A stretch of DNA of 64,000 nucleotides, from positions 1 to 64,000 of the forward strand of contig CAJTRE010000006.1 in NCBI GenBank assembly GCA_910578495.1, read 5' to 3'. Below the pieces are notes generated by a model. The model was given only the letters and a program-made list of their open reading frames with translations, did no database searches and was not told the origin of the DNA. A program made the position numbers and the translations under genes. Source of the DNA: an uncultured Dorea sp. (lineage in GTDB: Bacteria > Bacillota > Clostridia > Lachnospirales > Lachnospiraceae). This document shows, piece after piece, positions 52,773 through 61,335 of this stretch (its first letter is position 1; each line of letters opens with the position of its first letter).

Positions 52773-54179
52773 TTATCTTCCTTTCTTTATCGGTGCCTTT
52801 TCATACTCAGACATATATTTTTCATAAATTTCTATCACTTGTTTCATTGCGTCCTGCCCCGGAGCGCCAATCGTTCTCCGTTTATTCACACAGGCATCCA
52901 GACGAATCGCCTCGTAAATATCCGCTTCAAATACAGGACAGATTTCCTTATATTCTTCCAAAGACAACTCTTCCAGCGCAAGCTTCTTCTCAATACAGAT
53001 TAGCACGAGCTTTCCTACAATACCATGGGCATCTCGAAACGCCACGCCATGATTTACCAGATAATCTGCCACATCCGTCGCATTTGTAAATCCATGTTTT
53101 GCACTCTCCGCCATTCGGTCAATATTAAACTGCATCGTCCTTAACATTCCCGTAAATAAAGCAATACAGCCTTTCACAGTATCAATGGCATCAAACACCC
53201 ACTCTTTATCTTCCTGCATATCCTTATTATATGCCAAAGGAATGCCTTTCATCGTTGTAAGCAGAGCATTTAACGCTCCATATACTCTTCCGGTCTTTCC
53301 TCTTACAAGCTCTGCAATATCCGGGTTCTTCTTCTGCGGCATAATGCTGCTCCCAGTACTGTACGCATCGTCAATCTCCACAAACTGATACTCATTGGAG
53401 TTCCAGATGATCACTTCCTCTGAAAAACGACTCAAATGCATCATAATTATGGAAAGAGCCGACAATAATTCTATCAGGTAATCTCTGTCAGACACACCAT
53501 CCATACTGTTTAAAGCCGGCCCGTCAAAGCCGAGAAGCTCTGCCGTATACTCTCTGTCCAGCGGATAAGTCGTTCCTGCCAGCGCTCCCGAACCGAGAGG
53601 GCAGGTATTCATTCTGCGGTGAATATCCTGCAGTCTCTCATGATCCCTCTTAAACATCTCAAAATAAGCGCCCATATGATGCGCCAATGTAGTCGGCTGT
53701 GCCTTTTGCAAATGAGTAAATCCCGGCATATAAGTGTCCAGATTCTCTTTCATAATAAAAAGAATTGCACCCAGCAGCTCCCCTGTCAGTTCATCCAGAA
53801 GCTCTGTTTGTTCTCTCGTATAAAGCTTCATGTCTAAAGCCACCTGATCATTTCTGCTTCTTCCTGTGTGGAGTTTCTTCCCTGCCTCTCCAATACGATT
53901 GATAAGCGTTGCCTCCACAAAGCTGTGAATATCCTCATACTCCTCTGTAATTTCAAGCTTTCCGGATTTTACATCCTGCAATATTTCCTCCAGCCCTTTT
54001 ATAATCTGCTCTTCCTCTTCCTGCGTCAAAATATCCCGGCTTCTAAGTATCATCACATGTGCAATGCTGCCCTGAATATCCTGTTCGTACAATCTTTTAT
54101 CAAACGATATGGATGCATTAAAATGATATACTAACTGATCTGTTTCCTTGGTAAAACGACCACCCCATAATTGTGCCAT
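52773..54179 (-). CDS. argH: Argininosuccinate lyase
   Basis: Last step of arginine synthesis: argininosuccinate to arginine and fumarate. The fumarase-superfamily signature GSSIMPQKKNPD is present (about residue 280), with TGRSRNDQVALDMKLY and GFTHLQKAQPTTLAHH upstream. At 468 residues it is full length. A weak promoter-like pair (TTAACG-17-TATTAT) precedes it. argG is not adjacent; asd follows, an unusual pairing of arginine and aspartate-family genes. Confidence 0.97.
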   Translation of the reverse strand: MAQLWGGRFTKETDQLVYHFNASISFDKRLYEQDIQGSIAHVMILRSRDILTQEEEEQIIKGLEEILQDVKSGKLEITEEYEDIHSFVEATLINRIGEAGKKLHTGRSRNDQVALDMKLYTREQTELLDELTGELLGAILFIMKENLDTYMPGFTHLQKAQPTTLAHHMGAYFEMFKRDHERLQDIHRRMNTCPLGSGALAGTTYPLDREYTAELLGFDGPALNSMDGVSDRDYLIELLSALSIIMMHLSRFSEEVIIWNSNEYQFVEIDDAYSTGSSIMPQKKNPDIAELVRGKTGRVYGALNALLTTMKGIPLAYNKDMQEDKEWVFDAIDTVKGCIALFTGMLRTMQFNIDRMAESAKHGFTNATDVADYLVNHGVAFRDAHGIVGKLVLICIEKKLALEELSLEEYKEICPVFEADIYEAIRLDACVNKRRTIGAPGQDAMKQVIEIYEKYMSEYEKAPIKKGR

Positions 54180-54279
54180 CTATATTTGTCCTTTCCGGTT
54201 TATAATACCTCTAATAATTTAGTACGTTAAAACAAAATACCGTATTTGATTTTACCACATTTCTACGTAAAATTAAATC

Positions 54280-54888
54280 TTATTCTGATTTTCTTATGGA
54301 ATACTTACACCCACAATAATCTTGACGATATAATCCATACATTTTCGATAGTTCTATAGAACGTTTATAACCATTTTTCTTTTTAAAATCCGACATCAGA
54401 TAAGAAACTCCGTATTCCACTTCTAGTTTCTGTCCAATCTCATTCAATTTCTGTGTTTTTTTCAATGGACTGATGCTGAGCGTAGTTGTAAAATAATCAA
54501 AGCCTGCGTCCTTCGCAATCCGAGCCGTCTCCCGTAAACGCAGCTCATAACATTTGAAACAGCGTACGCCTCCTTCTTTTACATCTTCCAGTCCGGCTGT
54601 CATTTCACAAAAGAGTTCTTTATCATAAGGACCTGCAATAAATGAAATCGGATATTTTGTCTGAAGATCATCAATCAGCTTCTGCTGCTCCCAGATACGT
54701 TTCGTATACTCGCTCTCCGGATAAATATTAGGGTTATAATAAAGCACCGTAATCTCAAAATAATTACTCAAATATTCCAACACATAACTACTACATGGCG
54801 CACAGCAGCTATGCAGTAGAAGACGCGGTACCTTCTCCTCTTGTACCAATTTTTTAATCAAAATATCAAGCTCTTTTTGATAATTCAT
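54280..54888 (-). CDS. queH: Epoxyqueuosine reductase QueH
   Basis: Final step of queuosine tRNA modification; reduces epoxyqueuosine to queuosine. The DUF208 pattern is complete: LLLHSCCAPCSSYVLEYL with paired cysteines, VLYYNPNIYPESEY, RCFKCYELRLRETA, and a C-terminal YCGCKYS. These cysteines bind a [4Fe-4S] cluster and a second iron. I start at MNYQKELD, downstream of AAAGGAG, rather than the frame 28 codons longer. Confidence 0.93.
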   Translation of the reverse strand: MNYQKELDILIKKLVQEEKVPRLLLHSCCAPCSSYVLEYLSNYFEITVLYYNPNIYPESEYTKRIWEQQKLIDDLQTKYPISFIAGPYDKELFCEMTAGLEDVKEGGVRCFKCYELRLRETARIAKDAGFDYFTTTLSISPLKKTQKLNEIGQKLEVEYGVSYLMSDFKKKNGYKRSIELSKMYGLYRQDYCGCKYSIRKSE

Positions 54889-54995
54889 AAATGCTTCTTC
54901 TCCTTTGTCCGATACTGCTTCCTCTGAAATTATATACTTTCCTATATAGAATGGCAAGCCTTTCCTATGCACTTATTTTCTATTCTTACATAAAA

Positions 54996-55037
54996 TATAG
55001 TAACCGTTCGGCTAAAGAGCCAGACTGTTACACTATA
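54996..55037. repeat. Degenerate short member of the inverted-repeat family
   Basis: TATA-GTAAC-CGTTC-GGCT and AGCC-AGACT-GTTAC-ACTATA face each other across an AAAG loop. The GTAAC...GTTAC ends and GGCT core resemble the GTAACTATTCAGCC family, with several mismatches. It lies between queH and the ABC operon and would be in the ABC leader. Confidence 0.5.
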
Positions 55038-55057
55038 TTCCCAGATGGAGGCTGATT

Positions 55058-55825
55058 ATGGACCAAGTATTAGAACTGAAGAATATCCACTACGCCTATC
55101 ACACGCTCGAGGGGGAAACTTCTGCACTTACAGACATCTCTTTTAGTCTCAAAGAAGGAGAATTTATATCTATCGTAGGCCCCTCCGGCTGTGGCAAATC
55201 CACCCTTTTATCCTTAATCTCCGGATTATTGGAACCAGAAAAAGGACTCATTAAGATAAATGGAAAATACCTTCGCGAAAGCACCACTAATGTCGGCTAT
55301 ATGCTGCAACACGATGAATTGTTTGAATGGAGGACCATTTACAACAATGTCCTGTTAGGGCTGGAGATCCAGCATATGCTTACCGCAAGAACAAAAGAAA
55401 AGGCTCACGAACTTCTAGACACCTATGGGCTTAAAAAATTTGAAAACTCCAGACCATCTGAACTTTCCGGCGGTATGCGCCAAAGAGCCGCCCTTGTACG
55501 TACCCTTGTATTAGAACCGGATCTTCTATTGTTGGATGAACCGTTTTCCGCTCTGGACTACCAGACGCGGCTAAATGTTGGAGATGATATTGGTCAGATA
55601 TTAAGACGGGAGAAGAAATCAGCCATCCTTGTCACTCATGATCTATCAGAAGCCATCTCTCTTGCGGACAGAGTCATTATCTTGACCAAACGCCCTGCAA
55701 CCATCAAACAGACAATCCCTCTTATCTTTGATCTGGAGGAAGACACCCCTCTGAATCGGCGTAACGCTCCGGAATTCAAAACATATTTTAATCTTATATG
55801 GAAGGAGTTGAATACAGATGAATGA
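55058..55825 (+). CDS. ABC transporter ATP-binding protein (nitrate/sulfonate/taurine type)
   Basis: A 255-residue ATPase with Walker A GPSGCGKSTLL (about residue 39), Q-loop in YMLQHDELFEW, signature LSGGMRQRAALVRTL and Walker B LLLLDEPFSALDYQTR. The subclass matches SsuB/TauB/ThiZ-type importers. GGAGG precedes the ATG. It overlaps the permease by 8 bp. The substrate cannot be assigned because no binding protein gene accompanies it. Confidence 0.9.
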   Translation: MDQVLELKNIHYAYHTLEGETSALTDISFSLKEGEFISIVGPSGCGKSTLLSLISGLLEPEKGLIKINGKYLRESTTNVGYMLQHDELFEWRTIYNNVLLGLEIQHMLTARTKEKAHELLDTYGLKKFENSRPSELSGGMRQRAALVRTLVLEPDLLLLDEPFSALDYQTRLNVGDDIGQILRREKKSAILVTHDLSEAISLADRVIILTKRPATIKQTIPLIFDLEEDTPLNRRNAPEFKTYFNLIWKELNTDE

Positions 55826-56615
55826 ATTATCGAAAGGGCAGAGGCTCTATCTTAAAAATCACAAAAAACATAAGCGCATTGTTCACATTTCCAGAGTTTT
55901 CATTTTGTTAAGTTTCCTGTTTATCTGGGAATTTACCGCCAATGTAGGAATCATTGACTCCTTTATTTTCAGCAGTCCATCCAAGATTGCCTCCTGCTTC
56001 TGGGAAATGGTACTGGACAAAAGTATTTTCCTGCATATAGGGATCACACTTTATGAGACTATCGTTAGTTTTCTGCTTGTCATTGCCATCAGCGTACTGG
56101 TGGCAGTACTCTTATGGTTCAGCACAAAACTTTCGGAAATCCTTGACCCTTATCTGGTCGTGTTAAACAGCCTTCCGAAATCTGCGCTTGCCCCACTGCT
56201 TATCGTATGGCTTGGAGCAACAAAAACTACCATTATTGTTGCCGGAATGTCTGTCGCAATCTTTGGAAGTATTCTAAACTTGTATGCCAGCTTTACTACC
56301 GTAGATTCCGGTAAAATTAAACTCATCTACACCATGCAGGGTACAAAATTCCAAGCGCTTCGAAAAGTGGTACTTCCAAGCTCCCTGCCCGCTATCATCA
56401 GTAATATGAAAGTGAACATCGGACTCTGTCTGGTGGGAGTCATTATCGGAGAATTTCTTGCCGCCAGAAATGGTCTTGGGTATCTCATTATCTACTCCAG
56501 TCAGGTATTCAAAATGGATTGGCTCCTCATGAGCATTGTACTTCTGTGTATTATGTCCATGGGACTCTACGCCATCATTAACCTACTGGAACGTTGGTGC
56601 CAGAAACGATATTAA
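55818..56615 (+). CDS. ABC transporter permease (nitrate/sulfonate/taurine type)
   Basis: A 265-residue BPD-type permease with about six membrane helices. The cytoplasmic EAA-like coupling loop is in FQALRKVVLPSSLPAIISNM, followed by GLCLVGVIIGEFLAARNGLG, both typical of SsuC/TauC-like permeases. It is translationally coupled to the ATPase. The periplasmic-type binding protein is missing from the locus and must be elsewhere or absent. Confidence 0.9.
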   Translation: MNELSKGQRLYLKNHKKHKRIVHISRVFILLSFLFIWEFTANVGIIDSFIFSSPSKIASCFWEMVLDKSIFLHIGITLYETIVSFLLVIAISVLVAVLLWFSTKLSEILDPYLVVLNSLPKSALAPLLIVWLGATKTTIIVAGMSVAIFGSILNLYASFTTVDSGKIKLIYTMQGTKFQALRKVVLPSSLPAIISNMKVNIGLCLVGVIIGEFLAARNGLGYLIIYSSQVFKMDWLLMSIVLLCIMSMGLYAIINLLERWCQKRY

Positions 56616-56629
56616 ATCTGTTCCGACAC

Positions 56630-56663
56630 AAAAACAGGAGATGCACTTTTTGCACATCTCCTG
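56630..56663 (-). terminator. Terminator between convergent permease and EAL genes
   Basis: A 9-bp stem (CAGGAGATG, 56635-56643, and CATCTCCTG, 56655-56663) is followed by TTTTTG on the minus strand. It lies about 94 nt past the EAL stop and just past the permease stop, so it may serve both strands, better for the minus strand. Confidence 0.75.
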
Positions 56664-56756
56664 CCTACATATCCATTCTTTTCTTTTTCTATCCTGTCCA
56701 ATTAATCTCTTTTATCCGCAATCATAAACCGGGCTATCATCTTCTCCCAAAATTTT

Positions 56757-57539
56757 TTAATACAATTTTACAAACTCGCAAAACTGCTTTTTTTGAAGCT
56801 CCACGAACTGTTCTGCCGGAACAGCCGGGCTGCACAAATATCCCTGGAAAATACGGCAATCCGCCTCATACAATACTTTGAATAACTTTTCTGTTTCCAC
56901 ATACTTCGCAAGTACTTCAAACCCCAAATCTTTTCCAAGAGAAATAATCGAACGTACAATATCCAAACTGCGTTCATTATCCAACAGGTGTTTGACAAGC
57001 TCTCCGTCCAACTTCACATATTTAAAACCGTCTTCCTGCAAATAGTTAATAGAAGTCGCACCCATGCTGAAGTCATCAATTGCCGCCTCCACACCTGCTT
57101 TACGAAGAATCCTGAGATGTTCTATAATATTATCGTGATTTTTCATAGAGTCATCTTCCACAAGTTCCACATAAAATCCTTCTCTGATTCCCGCGTCCTT
57201 CAATATACTAAGTAATTTGTCAATGAATCCACGCTTGCTAATCTGACCGGCAGTCACATTTACTGAAAGAGAGAACCTATCCCTGGCGTGTTTCTTAAAT
57301 TCTTCCATATTTCCTGCAGCCAGTTTTATGACCTCATATGTAAGTTGATCGAATACTCCTTCTTCTTTCGCAATCTGCCTGACTATCGGAGGCGCTACTG
57401 ACATTCCATGATATTTCCAGCGCAGCAAAGTCTCCGCACCTACAATCTGACGTTGGGCATTAAACTGTGGCTGAAACCAAACCTGAATCTGCTGGTTCAT
57501 AATGTCTTTCTTTAACTGCATCGCAAGTCTTTTTGCCAT
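56757..57539 (-). CDS. Degenerate EAL-domain protein
   Basis: A 260-residue EAL (c-di-GMP phosphodiesterase) domain. Kept residues: E36 (ETLLRW for EALxRW), N94, E125/E128 (ELVE), D155-D156, K176 and Q232. Altered: the loop after the aspartates is DDFSMGATS instead of DDFGxGxSS, and the AEGVE motif reads AKYVE, with K212 in place of the general-base glutamate. Catalysis is therefore doubtful; binding is possible. No ribosome-binding site precedes the ATG, which lies inside the EIIC gene (28-bp overlap) in the -1 frame. It may be the second half of a once-fused EIIC-EAL gene. Confidence 0.82.
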   Translation of the reverse strand: MAKRLAMQLKKDIMNQQIQVWFQPQFNAQRQIVGAETLLRWKYHGMSVAPPIVRQIAKEEGVFDQLTYEVIKLAAGNMEEFKKHARDRFSLSVNVTAGQISKRGFIDKLLSILKDAGIREGFYVELVEDDSMKNHDNIIEHLRILRKAGVEAAIDDFSMGATSINYLQEDGFKYVKLDGELVKHLLDNERSLDIVRSIISLGKDLGFEVLAKYVETEKLFKVLYEADCRIFQGYLCSPAVPAEQFVELQKKQFCEFVKLY

Positions 57540-58855
57540 GACACCGTTTCTATCTGACGTCCCAGATATGGCGCTGCGTCAGGCGTATTATATTCTTTCC
57601 AGAATACACCGCTGAAATCATCCAGAAGTATCTGCTCATAGTTTGCCTGAAGTTTTTCAGAGAGCCGGATAAACGGAACATAAAACAATGTTCCTGCTAC
57701 AACGATCACAATCTGTACGATTACTCCCCTATAAGAGCCTGTAGCTTCATATCCGCTGAACAATACAGGCACCGTCCACGCTACCGTCACATGTACAACC
57801 GGAAGGAATCCAATAACCGTAGCAAAATATGCGATACAAAGAGACAACACCGGCGTAAATAAAAATGGAATCAACAGAGCCGGATTTAAAATAACTGGAA
57901 GCCCGTACACAAGTAGTTCATTCATATTAAATATAGAAAATGAAGCCGCTGACCACGCCAGCCGTTTTCCGCTTTGGTTTCTGGCAAAGAAAATTAACGC
58001 AAGAAGCAGACAAAGTGACGTTCCCGAACCACCTATCAAAGCAAAACTGTCCAAAAAACTCTTATTTACAATTTTCTCAGGATCTTTTATTGCTTCAACA
58101 AAGAACGACTGAGCCACCGGCTCCATAATATTTCCACCATGCATTCCAAAAAACCAAAGGCCATTTAAAAGAACTACGAATAAAATTCCCCTTAATAACT
58201 CTGCCGAAATATTCTGGAACAGATTCACAAACAGATTCGATAAAAAATAATTCAGATTCTGTTCCCCGGTTGATAATTGCACTGCTTTACTGAACAGTGC
58301 AAAAATCACCAGTGTAAACATCATAGGGAAAATCATAGAAACAACAGCTTGAAACTGTTGAGCCGCCCCGTCCGCATAGAATGAAAACTGAAATAGCTTC
58401 CACCTTGAAAACCAATATAATAACGTTGTAGCTGCAAGTGCACAGATAATGGCCGACGCAATACCGAGCGCTCCAAAGTCCGCAAAGCGAAAAGAACCCA
58501 TAGGCGCTCCAAAAGAGATAAGAAAACATCCCAGTGAAGCAATGACAGCCGTAATCTTAAAATCGCTTTTTACATCATGAAACGTAGATGCATAACAATA
58601 CGTAACCGTACATGAAAGGTAGACCGACATAAGCCCCATTGTGGAGTCATAGAGCAGATCCAGGATTCCTACTATGTGTCCGTCAAAAGCATTCTCAAGA
58701 AACGACGTAAACGCCGGAATCGGAAAGTTTTTGACCGCAATCACTATAGATCCTATAATCAAAACCGGAATTAGAAAAACCAACCCTGCTTTTATAGATG
58801 TAAATACTCTATTCTGCTCAAGCCTATATGACAAATGAAGTATTTTATTATACAC
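57512..58855 (-). CDS. PTS EIIC permease of the lactose/cellobiose family, without EIIA/EIIB
   Basis: A 447-residue membrane protein with about ten helices. The family signature LNGLWFFGMHGGNIMEPV includes the sugar-site histidine, and FNMNELLVYGLPVILNPALL contains the conserved NE-x-GxP segment. No EIIA or EIIB is encoded nearby, so it may be a sensor rather than a phosphotransferring transporter. GTG start: AGGAGG is 7 nt before GTGTATAAT; another GTG two codons earlier is too close. The last residues overlap the EAL gene. Confidence 0.85.
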   Translation of the reverse strand: MYNKILHLSYRLEQNRVFTSIKAGLVFLIPVLIIGSIVIAVKNFPIPAFTSFLENAFDGHIVGILDLLYDSTMGLMSVYLSCTVTYCYASTFHDVKSDFKITAVIASLGCFLISFGAPMGSFRFADFGALGIASAIICALAATTLLYWFSRWKLFQFSFYADGAAQQFQAVVSMIFPMMFTLVIFALFSKAVQLSTGEQNLNYFLSNLFVNLFQNISAELLRGILFVVLLNGLWFFGMHGGNIMEPVAQSFFVEAIKDPEKIVNKSFLDSFALIGGSGTSLCLLLALIFFARNQSGKRLAWSAASFSIFNMNELLVYGLPVILNPALLIPFLFTPVLSLCIAYFATVIGFLPVVHVTVAWTVPVLFSGYEATGSYRGVIVQIVIVVAGTLFYVPFIRLSEKLQANYEQILLDDFSGVFWKEYNTPDAAPYLGRQIETVSWQKDLRCS

Positions 58856-58905
58856 TTTCACACCTCCTGCATTACATTGTAACGCTTCTTTCTTCTAATC
58901 GTTAT

Positions 58906-61068
58906 CTAAATCTCATACCAGATAATCTCATTTGCATCGAGTTCCACTTCAAATCCCGTTCCGTCTCCTTTATATACCGTTGTTTTCTGAGGCTCGTACG
59001 TATTGTTTACAACACAATACTTTCCATTTTTCACATACGCATGTACTTCCACATTAAAGTTCGTGCTGAACCATTTATGTAAATTATCCTCATCATGAGT
59101 CGACCATATAATAGACCGGTATAAAATACGGCTGTTTTCAAAACTATACGGAAGCCCGCTGATATATACACAGCGGCCTTTTCCAAATTCACTCACCGCC
59201 ATCTGCACCTCTTTATCATGATGTACAAGTACCTTAGTTCCATCCAAAGCAAAAATATTCTTCTGCCCTTCCCCGAAATCAATATCCTTCGTACAATCTT
59301 CTTTGATGAAATGATCGTGTTCTTCCCAATTATATTTATCTACATTCAGTGTGAATCCTGTCTCTTTTTCTACGCCTATCGTAGTGGCAAGCTGGAAAAA
59401 ACGTCCCTCAAATTGATGTGCGGAAGGTTCTCCGATTCCGATAAACCCACCACCGTTGTAGATAAATCTCTTAACTGCGGTAATGATTTTTTCATCAACC
59501 CAGTCTGCTCCGCCGGAAAATGCAGTATCTGCACCGCCCACATTGATTACAACATCAATATCATCAAGAACTTTCGGATTTTCCCTAACATCGTCAAAGC
59601 TTATAAACTGCACATCAAAAGGTGCGCCGCTCAATGCCTCGATTACTCCTGCATAAGAATAGTTCTGCTTATGATATATCGCGTGATGTACCATATGATT
59701 TCCCCATGCACGCATCTTACCCCAACTGTTTAATACTGCCGCTTTTTTTATGCAGTACGGAGTTGTTCCCTTAATATTATCGTAGAGCACACGAAATTCC
59801 TCACATACACTCTCTACATAATCAACAAATTCCGGGAATTTAGTGGCAAGCTTTAAGTACCCGCCGTAGCCGATGCGATCGATTGGTTTTCTAAGAATCG
59901 CACGTCTTGCTGTCACCCAGTTTACCTTGGCTTCTTTTACCGGATCTCCTCCCTCATGGAATACATCCGGGAAGAAATATGGCAGAAGTCGTCCTTCTGT
60001 ATATTTCACGCCTTCAATGTCACTGATCAAGCGAAGAGTACAGCCGTTTCCAACGCTTCCTACTACAGCATCTAATCCTACAGACTTAAACTCCTCTAAG
60101 AATGGCTCCATACCAATCCAGTGATCTCCTAAGAACATCATTGCCTCTTTACCACACTCATGGGTAATATCTACCATCTCTTTGGCAAGTCTTGTCACTT
60201 CCCGCCTCTGGAAAGCTTGAAAATCACGAAATTCTTTACTCGGAATACGATAAATATTGTTCATATAGCCCTGATCAATAATATACTCCGGACGGAATTT
60301 ATACCCTGCCTCTTTCTCAAACTGCTCCAGAATATACGGACTGACAGATGCAGAATATCCATACCAGTCTACATATTTTTCTCTTGCCAGTTCATCAAAA
60401 ATCAATGTAAACTGGTGGAAAAATGTAGTGAAACGGATAACGTCAATATGCGGATTTTCCTCAATATACTTCCGCAGACGGCTCATCGAATAATCTTTCG
60501 TCTTAGGCTGGCGCACATCAAACGTAATCTGTTTCTCAAAATTGGTCCAGCCATTCGTCACAGCATTATACATATGCACTGGATCCCACATAATATAAGC
60601 AAGAAAACTTACCGTATAATCATGAAACTCCTTTGTTCCATGAATCGTAACATCACCTGTATTACCGTCATAACTCCACTGAGAAACCGGCACAACTTCT
60701 CCTGTTGTGCGGTCGATCACTTCCCACCATCTTGTAATATCATCTCTATCATTGACTTTCAACATATCCGGATAGAGATGATTCATCAAATGAATAGACA
60801 ATTCCTCACCTACTGCAGTATAAAAAGGCGTCATTATATACATCTGCTGAATCTCGTCCGGGTTTGCTTTTGCCCATTCATTATCCTTTCTCGTAGTATA
60901 ATATGTAGAGTAAACTTTAGCATCTACATGTTTAAGTTCCTCCGGGTAATCTGTTCCATCACAGTCGCGGATTGCATCCGCTCCCCAGCGTTTTACGAGT
61001 TCCAATGTCTCTGGAACTACATCCACATCCGTAGGGATTGTTACTCTTCCAATTGTACGTTCTTTCAC
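58906..61068 (-). CDS. 1,3-beta-galactosyl-N-acetylhexosamine phosphorylase (GH112)
   Basis: Phosphorolyses galacto-N-biose and lacto-N-biose I to galactose 1-phosphate and GalNAc/GlcNAc, used on mucin and milk glycans. The 720-residue protein has the GH112 N-terminus GRVTIPTDVDVVPETLELVK, the TIM-barrel region WGADAIRDCDGTDYPEEL and TRKDNEWAKANPDEIQ, and a C-terminal beta domain. GTG start supported by GAGGAG at 8 nt; an ATG frame 9 codons longer has no site. No nah kinase or galT is beside it. It precedes EIIC and EAL on the same strand. Confidence 0.93.
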   Translation of the reverse strand: MKERTIGRVTIPTDVDVVPETLELVKRWGADAIRDCDGTDYPEELKHVDAKVYSTYYTTRKDNEWAKANPDEIQQMYIMTPFYTAVGEELSIHLMNHLYPDMLKVNDRDDITRWWEVIDRTTGEVVPVSQWSYDGNTGDVTIHGTKEFHDYTVSFLAYIMWDPVHMYNAVTNGWTNFEKQITFDVRQPKTKDYSMSRLRKYIEENPHIDVIRFTTFFHQFTLIFDELAREKYVDWYGYSASVSPYILEQFEKEAGYKFRPEYIIDQGYMNNIYRIPSKEFRDFQAFQRREVTRLAKEMVDITHECGKEAMMFLGDHWIGMEPFLEEFKSVGLDAVVGSVGNGCTLRLISDIEGVKYTEGRLLPYFFPDVFHEGGDPVKEAKVNWVTARRAILRKPIDRIGYGGYLKLATKFPEFVDYVESVCEEFRVLYDNIKGTTPYCIKKAAVLNSWGKMRAWGNHMVHHAIYHKQNYSYAGVIEALSGAPFDVQFISFDDVRENPKVLDDIDVVINVGGADTAFSGGADWVDEKIITAVKRFIYNGGGFIGIGEPSAHQFEGRFFQLATTIGVEKETGFTLNVDKYNWEEHDHFIKEDCTKDIDFGEGQKNIFALDGTKVLVHHDKEVQMAVSEFGKGRCVYISGLPYSFENSRILYRSIIWSTHDEDNLHKWFSTNFNVEVHAYVKNGKYCVVNNTYEPQKTTVYKGDGTGFEVELDANEIIWYEI

Positions 61069-61125
61069 TGTTTTTTCTCCTCTCTTATGCCACAAGGCAT
61101 ACGAAATATTTTTATTTGTGATACC

Positions 61126-61159
61126 TTAAAATAAGCTTTCCGAATCCGGAAAGCTTATT
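61126..61159 (-). terminator. Terminator of tRNA-Thr
   Basis: A 13-bp perfect stem (AATAAGCTTTCCG / CGGAAAGCTTATT) with an AATC loop is followed by TTAAGG on the minus strand. It lies about 17 nt past the tRNA 3' end and separates it from the GH112 gene. Confidence 0.85.
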
Positions 61160-61175
61160 ATCTTTTATTTGATAA

Positions 61176-61248
61176 AGCTGGAAATCGGACTTGAACCGAC
61201 GACCCCTTCATTACGAGTGAAGTGCTCTACCGACTGAGCTATTCCAGC
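61176..61248 (-). tRNA. tRNA-Thr (anticodon CGT)
   Basis: The minus strand begins GCTGGAATAGCTCAGTCGG. The acceptor stem is GCTGGAA/TTCCAGC, the anticodon stem is CTTCA/TGAAG around the loop CTCGTAA (anticodon CGT, codon ACG), and the T arm contains GGTTCAAGTCC. Discriminator base T; the CCA end is not encoded. 73 nt. Confidence 0.96.
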
Positions 61249-61287
61249 TTATATAATGGTTGTGGCTTCATATAAACCACAACTATT

Positions 61288-61315
61288 ATTATAACTAATT
61301 TGTAAATATTTGCAA
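61288..61315 (-). promoter_or_regulatory. Promoter of tRNA-Thr
   Basis: On the minus strand TTGCAA (61310-61315) and TATAAT (61288-61293) have 16-bp spacing, about 40 nt before the mature tRNA 5' end. A GTTGTGG/CCACAAC hairpin lies between the promoter and the tRNA. Confidence 0.72.
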
Positions 61316-61335
61316 GCTATTTTTTCATTTCTTGT

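Noticed and set aside
54960..55057. Riboswitch before the ABC transporter (thiamine or similar)
   Set aside because: Under 100 bp to the divergent gene and only one short hairpin, better explained as a repeat-family relic.
57517..57540. Programmed -1 frameshift joining EIIC to EAL
   Set aside because: The frames do differ by -1 and a run of five A is present, but it does not form a classical in-phase X XXY YYZ slippery heptamer and no stimulatory structure is clear; left as one possibility only.
60160..61134. Plus-strand open frame of 324 codons
   Set aside because: It lies wholly antisense to the GH112 phosphorylase and resembles no protein; the composition is that of a shadow frame.
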